Shown here piece by piece: positions 36,011 through 43,446 of a stretch of DNA of 64,000 nucleotides. Made by a program: the position numbers and the translations under genes. The DNA is from Paraburkholderia bannensis (GTDB lineage: Bacteria > Pseudomonadota > Gammaproteobacteria > Burkholderiales > Burkholderiaceae): positions 124,001 through 188,000 of the forward strand of contig NZ_JACHBW010000013.1 of NCBI RefSeq assembly GCF_014200455.1. The letters run 5' to 3'. The notes beneath the pieces were generated by a model. It saw nothing but the letters and a program-made list of their open reading frames with translations. It was not told the origin of the DNA and did not search any database. Position 1 is the stretch's first letter; each line of letters begins with the position of its first letter.

Positions 36011-36047
36011 AGCAAAAAGCCCAGTCGCAAGGACTGGGCTTTTTGCT
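36011..36047. terminator. Strong bidirectional terminator left of attL
   Basis: A 16-bp perfect stem AGCAAAAAGCCCAGTC / GACTGGGCTTTTTGCT with loop GCAAG. It lies directly after the displaced 3' half of tRNA-His on the minus strand, so it is probably the original chromosomal terminator of that tRNA, and also ends the yedK message. Confidence 0.85.
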
Positions 36048-36106
36048 TTGAATCTTTTGGGGTGGCTGATGGGACTCGAACCCACGACGACAGGAATCAC
36101 AATCCT
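36048..36106. repeat. Prophage attachment site attL (tRNA-His 3' half)
   Basis: A 59-bp segment identical to 43253-43311. It holds the 3' half of tRNA-His(GTG) with CCA plus downstream bases and breaks off after the anticodon (AATCCT, then unrelated TGTTAAATATT). This is the displaced copy left by site-specific integration. Confidence 0.95.
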
Positions 36107-36236
36107 TGTTAAATATTAAATAAAAACAATGCGTTACGTCGTATTTTTGGAATTTACCGATCCGGCAAACCATTGACCAGCAAGAGTGCAAATCCCCATC
36201 TTCCAAAGAATTCAGCCCGCTTTTCCGTCTGATGCA

Positions 36237-36252
36237 CTGTGTTTTTATACAG
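36237..36252. promoter_or_regulatory. LexA (SOS) box at the left end of the prophage
   Basis: CTGTGTTTTTATACAG fits CTGT-N8-ACAG and differs from the lexA promoter box at 53455-53470 (CTGTATTTTTATACAG) by one base. It lies 11 bases before the ATG at 36263, a position suited to repression. Confidence 0.75.
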
Positions 36253-36262
36253 TATTCAGGCG

Positions 36263-36601
36263 ATGGACAATGCACTCGAATTCTTCGTTGAGCGGGCAGC
36301 GATCCTGCAGTTCGATGGAGGACACGATCGCGCCGATTCCGATTTCGGCGCGGTGGCACTGACGCGTGTGTGGTGTGAGCGCAACGGACTGCCGGAGCCC
36401 GAACACCCGTATATGGCTCGCTGTATGCATCGCGCTACGCGGCCCGCGCCCAGCGCCTTGGCATCGATCCGATGGATCTGTACCGGCAATCGGCTGTCGA
36501 GATCAAGGCGGCTGACCAGCCCGAGACGCTCGGCACGCAGTTGGCGCAGGACCACGCTGATGCGCGCGGCGCGATCACGATGGGCAACGGCAAGTCACTG
36601 A
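36263..36601 (+). pseudogene. Truncated phage gene under a LexA box
   Basis: Starts MDNALEFFVERAAILQFDGG and stays protein-like to about GLPEPEHPYM (residue 50, nt 36412); such ERAAI-x-FDGG segments occur in phage and plasmid proteins that I cannot assign to a function. Beyond that the frame becomes arginine/serine-rich noise, while the adjacent frame carries sequence of the large protein that follows. It is therefore an N-terminal fragment joined out of frame to the next gene by a deletion near 36400-36412. Confidence 0.6.
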
Positions 36602-38733
36602 TCGAGCTTTTCCGGGGGCGCGATCTCTCGACCCTGTTGCACGAGAGCGGGCATTTGTGGCTCGAAGAGCTGCGGGCCGACGCGGCGCGACCCGATGCGC
36701 CCGAAGCGCTGAAATCGGATTTCGATACGGTGCGAAAGTGGATGGGCCTGGGCGACGGGGATGAAATCGCCGTGGAGCATCACGAGCAGTTCGCCCGCGC
36801 CGCCGAAGCCTACTTCATGGAGGGGAAGGCACCGAGCGGCGCGCTCGCCAGCGCTTTCAGCAAGTTCAAGTCGTGGCTCGCCTCGATCTATAAATCGATC
36901 GTCAGCCTCAATACGCCGATGAATGACGGCATTCGGGGCGTGTTCGATCGCCTGGTCGCTACCGACGAAGAGATCGAAAACGCGCGGCGCACGCAGCACC
37001 TTCGGGCGACGTTCACCGACCCGGCTGCAGCTGGCATGACCGAGCGCGAGTTCGCCGAATATCAAAAGACCATCGCGGCATCCAGCGCGGCAGCAGACAG
37101 CGAGTTGCTGCCGAAGGTGATGGAGCACGTGCGCAAGAAGCGCCAGTCCGACTACGATGCGTATCGCGCGAAGGTGAAGGCCGACGTTACGCGCGAGGTC
37201 GATGCACGTCCGGATATCTCGGCGTTGGAGACACTGCGCACGGGGCAACTCGGCGAAGGCGCAGAGGGCATCAAGATCGGCAAGCTGTCCGCGAAGGAGA
37301 TCGATGCCGCCTACGGCGCGGGCACTTCGGAAAAAATGCCGAAGGGCACAGTGGTCAAGCGCGGTGGTTTCCACCCTGACGACATGGCGGACGTGCTCAA
37401 CTTTCGCAGCGGCGATGAACTGGTGCGTGCGCTAGTTTCGCTCGAGCAACAGGAGCGTGATATCCGGCAGACGCCAGACGAGCGCCGCACGGCGCGCCAG
37501 TACATTATCGACCGTCGAACCGACTTCCGCATGTCCGAAGAGCGACCGGACATTTTGTCCGACGGCTCGATACAGGACGAGGCCGTGCAGGCCATCCATA
37601 ACCAGGAGGCGCAGAAGGCGCTGCAGATCGAACTGCGCGCGCTAGGCCGTCGCATTCACCAGGACGCGTTTTCGCTCGACGACGTGCGCCAATGGGCGAA
37701 AGAACAGATCTCTGGCAAGACTGTGCGCGACGTTCAGCTCACTGGGAAGTACTCGCGCGCCGAAGCGATCGCGGCGCGGCGCGTCGAGCAGGCGCTTGTC
37801 GATGGTGATCACGCAGGCGCATATGTCGCCAAGCGTCAGCAGGTCCTCAACCATCATCTGTATGTGGCCGCCAAACAGGCGGCAGAAGAGATCCAGTCCG
37901 GCGCAAAAGAGATGAACCGCTACGCGAACAAGCGGACGCTCAAGGGCATGTCTCAGGACTACCTCGACCAGATCCACGCGCTGCTTGATCGTTTTGATTT
38001 CGGCGATGCCTCGCAGCGTGAGGTAGCGCGTCGTAAGTCGCTGCGTGAGTGGGCGGACAGGCAACGTGACAATGGCGAGGATCTGTACGTACCGACAGAA
38101 TTGCTCAATGAGGCCTATCAGAAGCACTATTCTGAGCTGACCGTCGACGAATTCCGCGGGCTGCGCGATACGGTCGAGCAGATTGCGCACATCGGCAAGA
38201 CCAAGCAAACGCTTCTTGATGGTGCTGATGAGCGCGACTTTGATTCGGTAGTGGGCGAGGCTATTGCGCAGGCTGCGAAGCTTAAAGAGCTTTCTGTGCC
38301 GCTAGAACGTAATCCTGGCAGCGCAGGCAATGGCGCGCTTGATCGCATTAACGCGAAATGGCTCAACCTGAAAAGTTCATTGCAGTCAGCAGACGCGTCT
38401 CTTCTCAAAATGGAGCAGTTGTTCGATTGGCTCGACAGTCACGATGCGAATGTCACTTCGATATTAACTGGCTGTCAGCGGGCTATGCATCGGACAGTAC
38501 AAAAGGGACCCCGACGACGCTCGTCTGTCCGTTTGTCGCCGGCAATGCTTCGTCGAATGGTGTCACCACGGACGGCAACGCCACGATCGGCTACTGGGCG
38601 GGCAATTTCTGCACCTTCAGGATCGGGCCGGTTATGGGTATCCCGGGCGGCAAGTCGGCATCCGCTGTACCGTCCGCCGGAGATACGATCCGGATTCGCG
38701 ATGTCGGCGCATACAACGCATTCGAGATGTTGA
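36472..38733 (+). pseudogene. Fragment of giant phage protein with HExxH metallopeptidase-like domain
   Basis: The related frame begins near 36400 (YGSLYASRYAARAQRLGID) without a start codon and runs to about 38455; the last part to 38733 is off-frame. About 680 residues remain. Near its start is a zincin-like motif in GRDLSTLLHESGHLWLEELR (HESGH), of the kind found in large polyvalent proteins of short-tailed phages that are packaged and ejected with the DNA. The rest is helical and charged. Both ends are cut by deletions: left fused to the SOS-box gene, right fused to a structural gene after QLFDWLDSHDAN. It may still be translated from 36472, giving 753 residues with an aberrant tail. Confidence 0.75.
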
Positions 38734-39098
38734 ATTCGCAGAGCGTTTTCGTATCGCCGATCTCTACGACGACCACTGTTGGGGAAGCAAACTACAACGG
38801 CGGGGTCGGGGGTGCCCAGTACGCGAAACGTGTGTTGTGCCAGGCAACTTTGCCGAGCCTCGCGCCTATGAATAATTCGGTGTTTCATTACGTGTACCAC
38901 CAGTGCATCTCGCGAACGATGAACAAGCAGGTACGGGTCACGCCGATCGATTCGAGCTTTGCGGCCGACGCTATCGAGGCATTCGCTGCCTGTGATGCGG
39001 GGACGAACAATCGGCAGATCAGGCTCGTGTTCACCAACACTTCCGCTACGCGCAGCACGACGGCAAAAACCGTGTTTTTTGCGCTCGAAATCGACTAA
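38450..39098 (+). pseudogene. C-terminal part of a phage structural protein
   Basis: From about 38450 a new frame is protein-like: HFDINWLSAGYASDSTKG, then GNATIGYWAGNFCTFRIGPVM and NRQIRLVFTNTSATRSTTAKTVFFALEID at the end. Ser/Thr/Gly-rich beta composition suggests a tail or receptor-binding component. It has no start of its own, since its 5' part was lost in the same deletion that cut the upstream giant gene. Confidence 0.65.
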
Positions 39099-39177
39099 AG
39101 GCAGGCGCCGTGACTCATGCGGTCGCGGACGCACTGCGCGGAGTACTCGCCACATTTTCTACATCAACGGGGGAAGT

Positions 39178-39375
39178 ATGGTTGGAGAAAAGCGAACGCT
39201 GAGCGATGCCGATATCGATGCGATCACTGAGAAGCTCGAGGAACGTGTGATCGAGCGCTTCCAGATGAATGTTGGCAAGGGAATTCTTGCTGCAGCCTGG
39301 AAGTGGTTTCTCGTCGGTCTTGTCGCGCTGGCCGTCTATGGTGCCGCGGGCGGCTTCAAGAAGTGGGGGGCGTAA
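39178..39375 (+). CDS. Small phage membrane protein, lysis cassette
   Basis: A 65-residue protein: charged amphipathic N terminus (LSDADIDAITEKLEERVIERF) and one membrane helix (AAAWKWFLVGLVALAVYGAAG). Preceded by GGGGGAAGT. Its stop overlaps the next start (TAATG). Position as first gene of the lysis block suggests an antiholin or holin component. Confidence 0.7.
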   Translation: MVGEKRTLSDADIDAITEKLEERVIERFQMNVGKGILAAAWKWFLVGLVALAVYGAAGGFKKWGA

Positions 39376-39593
39376 TGCGTCGCGTCCGGTATTGGCGCTC
39401 GGCGCACAAGCGGCATTCTGTTCGTGCGTTGATGCTTGGCACGCTGGTCTCTTCAGTGGCCGGTGCCTGGTCTGCGATGCCCGGCGCGGTGATCGATCAA
39501 TGGCCGAGGTGGGTTGTCCTTTCGGTGCCTGCTGCGATCTTCGCGCTGGGGCTGTTTGGCTCGTACGTTCAGCAAAATGGTCTGGAGGACTGA
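39375..39593 (+). CDS. Putative phage holin
   Basis: A 72-residue protein with a basic N terminus (MRRVRYWRSAHKRHSVRA) and two hydrophobic segments (LMLGTLVSSVAGAWSAMPGAVI and WVVLSVPAAIFALGLFGSYVQ). It immediately precedes the endolysin with no gap, the usual holin position. Permeabilises the inner membrane or depolarises it to release the lysin; class not proved. Confidence 0.7.
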   Translation: MRRVRYWRSAHKRHSVRALMLGTLVSSVAGAWSAMPGAVIDQWPRWVVLSVPAAIFALGLFGSYVQQNGLED

Positions 39594-40094
39594 ATGCCTT
39601 TTCGTCCACAGAAAAAGAGCCTGGCCGCGATTGTTGGTGCCGTCGTAGCCGCGGCATCGATCAGCTTCACCGGCGGTCGCGAGGGCGTATCGCTTGAGCC
39701 TTATGACGACGCGATCGGCGGTCACGTGCAGACGGTCTGCTATGGCGAGACCAACGTCCCGATGCGCCGATACACGCTGGCCGAATGCAAGCAGATTCTG
39801 GGCACGAGTCTCGCTGGTTATGCGAGCGGCGTGCGTGCGATGACACCTGGATTCGATCAGCTGGCTGATGGCCAGAAGGTAGCGGTGATCGATTTCGCCT
39901 ACAACGCCGGACTGGAGAATTACAGGCGCTCCACGCTACGCAGGCGTTACATCGCGCGCGACTTCCCGGGCGCATGCGATGAGTTCATGAAGTGGCGATT
40001 CGCAGGTGGTCTCGATTGTTCGATCGCGGCCAGCCATTGCGCGGGTATCTACAACAGACGGCGTGCTGATCGTGCGGCGTGCCTTGGAGAGTGA
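39594..40094 (+). CDS. Phage endolysin, GH24 lysozyme
   Basis: Muramidase of 166 residues. A hydrophobic N-terminal segment (LAAIVGAVVAAASISF) could be a signal-anchor-release sequence. The catalytic set is visible: E30 in GGREGVSLEPYDD, the aspartate D39, and the threonine in QTVCYGET (T47), with two extra residues between Asp and Thr compared with P21-type enzymes. Followed by NAGLENYRRSTLRRR and FMKWRFAGG. Starts right after the holin stop. Confidence 0.9.
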   Translation: MPFRPQKKSLAAIVGAVVAAASISFTGGREGVSLEPYDDAIGGHVQTVCYGETNVPMRRYTLAECKQILGTSLAGYASGVRAMTPGFDQLADGQKVAVIDFAYNAGLENYRRSTLRRRYIARDFPGACDEFMKWRFAGGLDCSIAASHCAGIYNRRRADRAACLGE

Positions 40095-40095
40095 C

Positions 40096-40686
40096 GTGTC
40101 ACCTTACCTCATCACCGGACTGGCTTCGGCACTGCTTGGCGCGGCGATCAGCGGCGGCGTAACGCACGAGCTGGACTTGAACCACTACGGTTCGCAACTT
40201 AGCGTCGAACAGGCCGCTCACGCGCGCGATAACGAGCAGCACGCGAACGACTTGAATCTGATCGCGAAAGCGGCGCTGGATGCCGAGACCCGTGCGATCG
40301 ATGCGCATACCGTAGCCGAAGGCAAGATAGCCACACTCGACGACCAACTTCAAAAGGAGAAACAGGCCCATGAAGAAGACAACGCGCGTAACCGCGCTGC
40401 TATTGCTGACGGCACTCGGCGGCTGCGCATCGCAGTGTCCGACTTCCATCCAGCCGGTAGCGGTCAAGGCGGTCCCGGCGCCGGCACCAGCGGCGTGGGC
40501 GATGGTGCCAGTGGCACAGCCGACCTATCACCAGCAGCTGGATCAGCTCTTTTCGGGATCGTCGACGCAGCCGACGACGACGCTCGGGCAAAGGCTGTCT
40601 ATCTCCAGCACTACGTCTGCACCCTCCAGCAGCAAGGAATGATCGAGGGGAAGTGCAGCCTGACGGATGAGGTGGCCAGCCAATGA
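40096..40686 (+). CDS. Phage Rz-like inner-membrane spanin
   Basis: A 196-residue i-spanin with an N-terminal membrane anchor (VSPYLITGLASALLGAAISGGV) and a long coiled-coil (LSVEQAAHARDNEQHANDLNLIAKAALDAETRAIDAH, residues about 35-100). GTG start at 40096 follows GGAGAGTGAC next to the endolysin stop. The o-spanin gene lies entirely inside it in another frame. Together they fuse inner and outer membranes at lysis. Confidence 0.85.
   Translation: MSPYLITGLASALLGAAISGGVTHELDLNHYGSQLSVEQAAHARDNEQHANDLNLIAKAALDAETRAIDAHTVAEGKIATLDDQLQKEKQAHEEDNARNRAAIADGTRRLRIAVSDFHPAGSGQGGPGAGTSGVGDGASGTADLSPAAGSALFGIVDAADDDARAKAVYLQHYVCTLQQQGMIEGKCSLTDEVASQ
40370..40642 (+). CDS. Phage Rz1-like outer-membrane lipoprotein spanin, nested in Rz
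   Basis: A 90-residue lipoprotein encoded in the +1 frame within Rz. Signal MKKTTRVTALLLLTALGGC with lipobox LGGC (Cys19), then a proline/alanine-rich segment (VPAPAPAAW), as in lambda Rz1. AAGGAGA precedes the start at 9 bases. A fully nested Rz1 is a known phage arrangement. Confidence 0.85.
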   Translation: MKKTTRVTALLLLTALGGCASQCPTSIQPVAVKAVPAPAPAAWAMVPVAQPTYHQQLDQLFSGSSTQPTTTLGQRLSISSTTSAPSSSKE

Positions 40687-41018
40687 AAGCATTGCTCGCA
40701 TGGATCGCCGCCGCGCGCTGGCGTCTTTCGCTTTCTCACTGTGTCGAGGGGCTGCTGATCCAGATTCCGGTCGGGCTGATGTTCGGTTTTGGCGTCGGTG
40801 CGCTGGCCGTGGTGGTGTGGTACTGGTCACGCAAGAAACTCGAAATGGAGACTGCGGCAAAGACGCCGGGCGCTTCTGACGCAACAGTGTGGATGATTGG
40901 CTGGTTCCCCTGGCAATGGGATCGCTACAAGCTTCTCGACGTTGTGATGCCGGCGTGCAGTTCGGCTCTGATCGCGTGGGCGTTACAGACCTACGCTCGG
41001 CCGCTCTCGCTTTTCTAG
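40683..41018 (+). CDS. Phage membrane protein
   Basis: A 111-residue protein starting within the Rz stop (ATGA overlap). Hydrophobic helices at GLLIQIPVGLMFGFGVGALAVVVWYW and in the C-terminal half (MPACSSALIAWALQTY). Trp-rich. No family recognised; in this position it may belong to lysis or superinfection functions. Confidence 0.7.
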   Translation: MKALLAWIAAARWRLSLSHCVEGLLIQIPVGLMFGFGVGALAVVVWYWSRKKLEMETAAKTPGASDATVWMIGWFPWQWDRYKLLDVVMPACSSALIAWALQTYARPLSLF

Positions 41019-41042
41019 TTCTAGAACCCTCAGGAGTAGACG

Positions 41043-41417
41043 ATGCAGGATTCCGACAATACCGTTCCGTCGTGGCCATTTCGGGCTACAGGCAAAGGGC
41101 AGTTGCTTGCCGCTACAACAGCGAGCAGCAGCGTGACTATCATGGCAGGGGAGCGGCTTGAGGGCACCATGATCGCGAATCTGACGACCTCGTGGGCGTG
41201 GGCAAATTTCGGGCAGGGCTCCGCGACTGCTGCATTTCCAACGGCTGGCACTCCGAAGGCGGGCGTGCCGATTGCACCGGGGACGCAGATTTCAGTGCAG
41301 CCGCCCAATGAACCGGTCGATTCGAGCGCACAGGCGGCGGTGTATGACACCGTCGCCGTCGTTCTTCAAAGCGGCGCAGGCACTGTATTGGTTGTGCCAG
41401 GTGTCGGCTCAGTCTGA
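41043..41417 (+). CDS. Phage hypothetical protein
   Basis: A 124-residue, Ala/Thr/Gly-rich protein without charged clusters or membrane segments (SSSVTIMAGERLEGTMIANL, AVYDTVAVVLQSGAG), beta-rich, probably a small virion component. CAGGAG precedes the start. Confidence 0.7.
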   Translation: MQDSDNTVPSWPFRATGKGQLLAATTASSSVTIMAGERLEGTMIANLTTSWAWANFGQGSATAAFPTAGTPKAGVPIAPGTQISVQPPNEPVDSSAQAAVYDTVAVVLQSGAGTVLVVPGVGSV

Positions 41418-41585
41418 GTCGACACATCGCAAAGCAGCGATCGGTGGCGAACTTCGTCTCCTATCGCTGTTTTGGGACCGTCCTGTGGGGGCGCGTGGAG
41501 TTCGCCGGCGTCCGAAACGATGTATGTGACCGTCTACCGGTCTTCTAGGATAATCGTTGCACCATTAGATCCGGGGGACCATTAC

Positions 41586-42314
41586 ATGTTTGGAATGAGC
41601 GATGACGCGTGGCTCAGATTTGTCTCGATATCGTATTTTGTCGCGGCCTCGCTAGCTGCGATATTTACGATTGTGAGCATCGCGGCTGGGGTGTTGCAGT
41701 ACAGAATCAGCAACAAGATCTCTGACGACAAAGATAGGGCGCTCGCCGTGTACCAACGGGAATCGGGCGAAAAACTAGCTGACGCAAACACCAAAGCTGC
41801 GGTGGCTAATAAATCGGCAGCGAACGCTCAACTGGAAGCCGCGAACGCCAATGAGAAAGCCGCAGTGCTGGCAAATCAGACAGCCCATATAGAGGCTGAA
41901 AATCTCCGCCTGAAAAGGCAAATCGCATGGCGCGCTATCGAGCCGGAGCAAGACAGGATTATTGTCAGCAGGCTCAAAAAGTATGCTGGGGCGAAGCTGC
42001 TGATCATGTCGATCATCGGCGACTCTGAGGGCTTGAACTACGCCAGTCAGGTCGCTGCGGAAATGCGCGCAGCTGGCTGGAATGTTGCTGGCGTGAACCA
42101 GGGGGTCTTCACGGGCAATCCAGTTGGGCTTGTGGTCGCCATCCACCCTGATGATCGCGGCGAGGCCGCAGTTGCATCGGCGGCCGTCGGAATGGTTGAA
42201 GCGTTCGTCGACGCGCGTCTGATGCCGGCACGCGTCATCGAGTCAAAAGGCGACGCGGAACGCGGCACGATTTACCTCATCGTCGGGGCAAAACCACCGA
42301 TCGCGCGAGGCTAA
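41586..42314 (+). CDS. Membrane-anchored coiled-coil protein of unknown function
   Basis: A 242-residue protein with three parts: an N-terminal membrane helix (ISYFVAASLAAIFTIVSIAAGV), an Ala/Glu-rich coiled coil (about 50-115), and a C-terminal alpha/beta domain (KLLIMSIIGDSEGLNYASQV, then AAGWNVAGVNQGVFTGNPVG and GTIYLIVGAKPP). This last domain type appears in uncharacterised bacterial membrane proteins; I know no function for it. The gene is visibly less GC-rich than the phage structural genes and has its own terminator. It may be a lysogenic-conversion gene. Confidence 0.75.
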   Translation: MFGMSDDAWLRFVSISYFVAASLAAIFTIVSIAAGVLQYRISNKISDDKDRALAVYQRESGEKLADANTKAAVANKSAANAQLEAANANEKAAVLANQTAHIEAENLRLKRQIAWRAIEPEQDRIIVSRLKKYAGAKLLIMSIIGDSEGLNYASQVAAEMRAAGWNVAGVNQGVFTGNPVGLVVAIHPDDRGEAAVASAAVGMVEAFVDARLMPARVIESKGDAERGTIYLIVGAKPPIARG

Positions 42315-42320
42315 ATGAAC

Positions 42321-42348
42321 AAAGCCCGCGCAACTCCGCGGGCTTTCT
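42321..42348 (+). terminator. Intrinsic terminator after the accessory membrane gene
   Basis: Stem AAAGCCCGCG / CGCGGGCTTT, loop CAACTC, followed by CTCG; 7 bases after the stop codon. Confidence 0.7.
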
Positions 42349-42364
42349 CGTAGTTGAGGTCAAT

Positions 42365-42490
42365 ATGTCTATCCAGTTCACTCTCGGGTTCGGTGCTGGC
42401 TTTTGTTTATGTTGGACAGTGATCGGCTTGGAGGTCCGAAGGATCCAGCGGAAATATTACGTGCTGCGGATCCCACGAAAACCGCACTAA
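42365..42490 (+). CDS. Possible 41-residue membrane peptide
   Basis: Short frame with GAGG 7 bases upstream: one hydrophobic helix (FTLGFGAGFCLCWTVIGLEV) and a basic tail (RRIQRKYYVLRIPRKPH). Its stop overlaps that of the convergent SEC-C gene. It could be a small phage membrane protein, but length makes chance possible. Confidence 0.35.
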   Translation: MSIQFTLGFGAGFCLCWTVIGLEVRRIQRKYYVLRIPRKPH

Positions 42491-43125
42491 ATCTGCCAGC
42501 GTTTCTGCCCGTGGCAGCGCTTGAACTTTTTGCCACTCCCGCACGGGCACGGTGCGCCCTGCGAGGGCTGTCCGGATTCCGAGCGCGCTGGCTCGCGCAA
42601 CTTGATAGCGCGAGCACCAAACGGCACGCGAGGTCCAACTGGGGTGGCAGGGGCCACTTGATGCTGCTGCTGTTCATTTACGATGCGGCGCACGTCTGCT
42701 TCACTGAGCTGACCGCCCGAGCTTGCTGCCTGCACTACGGCTACTGCCGCCAAAGCAGCGCCAATCCACGTTCCCAATCCTGAAGACCGGTTCGCAAGAT
42801 CGAGCAGCTTTGAAAAGCCGGTACCTACACCTTCAAGGCGTGCCTTGATGTCTTCTGCCGAGCTATCGGCGCGACGCGCGTCCTCAAGGATCTGCTGGAT
42901 CTGCGCGATCTTCTCGGCGGTCATACCCGGGCTGGTGAGCACTTTCACCAGGCTGATGACGCCACGCTCGTGGTCGTACACGCCGCTCACGATCGAAGCC
43001 ATCCCGCCGCAGAAAGGGCAACCGATGTTTGCCGAAATCCGGTTGTTGTGTCCGCTACCTTCAAGAACGATGCCCGATGCAAAGGTCTTGCCACACGAAT
43101 GACAGATTGCAGGTATCTGCGCCAT
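42487..43125 (-). CDS. SEC-C motif zinc-binding protein
   Basis: A 212-residue protein. N-terminal zinc ribbon with CHSCGKTF and CPFCGGMAS (two CxxC pairs), a helical middle, one hydrophobic segment (GLGTWIGAALAAVAVVQAA), a Gln-rich stretch, and a C-terminal SEC-C knuckle (CPCGSGKKFKRCHG). SEC-C motifs bind zinc and mediate nucleic-acid or protein contacts. The only clearly minus-strand gene of the prophage; start ATG at 43125 follows CGGGGGCGTGC. Only about 21 bases separate it from the tRNA-His terminator, so its promoter is unclear. Confidence 0.8.
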   Translation of the reverse strand: MAQIPAICHSCGKTFASGIVLEGSGHNNRISANIGCPFCGGMASIVSGVYDHERGVISLVKVLTSPGMTAEKIAQIQQILEDARRADSSAEDIKARLEGVGTGFSKLLDLANRSSGLGTWIGAALAAVAVVQAASSGGQLSEADVRRIVNEQQQHQVAPATPVGPRVPFGARAIKLREPARSESGQPSQGAPCPCGSGKKFKRCHGQKRWQI

Positions 43126-43145
43126 GCACGCCCCCGGATTGGAAT

Positions 43146-43172
43146 GAAAAAAGCCCGCATTTAGCGGGCTTT
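43146..43172 (-). terminator. Terminator downstream of the intact tRNA-His
   Basis: Stem AAAGCCCGC / GCGGGCTTT, loop ATTTA, with TTTTTTC following on the minus strand. It lies inside the prophage, so the phage supplied a replacement tRNA terminator. Confidence 0.8.
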
Positions 43173-43252
43173 CTTTTACAGCGCATCTTCCAAAATTTGG
43201 AACTTCATCTTCCAAAAATCCTGTTTTCTACGCTGCGAGCACTCGTAAGTGC

Positions 43253-43311
43253 TTGAATCTTTTGGGGTGGCTGATGGGACTCGAACCCACGACGACAGGA
43301 ATCACAATCCT
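43253..43311. repeat. Prophage attachment site attR within tRNA-His
   Basis: A 59-bp sequence identical to 36048-36106. It forms the 3' half of the intact tRNA-His and the bases just after it; the crossover therefore lies within this block. Confidence 0.95.
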
Positions 43312-43339
43312 GGACTCTACCAACTGAGCTACAGCCACC
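43263..43339 (-). tRNA. tRNA-His(GTG)
   Basis: A 77-base tRNA counting G-1, which is encoded and pairs with C73. Anticodon loop ATTGTGATT gives GTG; acceptor GTGGCTG pairs with CAGCCAC; CCA is encoded. It serves as the integration site of the prophage; the 3' part is phage-derived but identical to the displaced chromosomal half. Confidence 0.97.
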
Positions 43340-43446
43340 ACTGTCCGACTGTTTTCTTGTTTGTCGCTGCTTTGTCAGCGGCGCCAATCAAGAAACAAGA
43401 TTATATACATGCCTTCTCGGTCTTGCCTAGCCCTTTATTCAAAAAA

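Larger units (their letters stand above)
36048..43311. mobile_element. Decayed prophage in tRNA-His
   Basis: A segment of about 7.2 kb bounded by 59-bp perfect direct repeats derived from tRNA-His. It contains phage genes only: a truncated SOS-box gene, a fragment of a giant HExxH protein, the C-terminal part of a structural protein, a full lysis cassette, small unknowns and two accessory genes. No integrase, repressor, replication, terminase, portal or capsid genes are present, so it cannot excise or make particles on its own. Gene content resembles short-tailed (podovirus) phages of Burkholderia, by inference from the giant polyvalent protein and the lysis gene arrangement. Confidence 0.92.

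Noticed and set aside
36016..36047. Riboswitch candidate
   Set aside because: A single perfect hairpin with symmetrical A and T tracts; fully explained as a bidirectional terminator.
36108..36262. Possible integrase or excisionase remnant next to attL
   Set aside because: A/T-rich stretch without any frame resembling a tyrosine recombinase; only the SOS-type box was recognisable.
39297..39593. Longer start of the holin gene at 39303
   Set aside because: The extension overlaps the preceding gene and is Arg/Cys-rich; ATG at 39375 overlaps the upstream stop and gives a normal holin-like topology.
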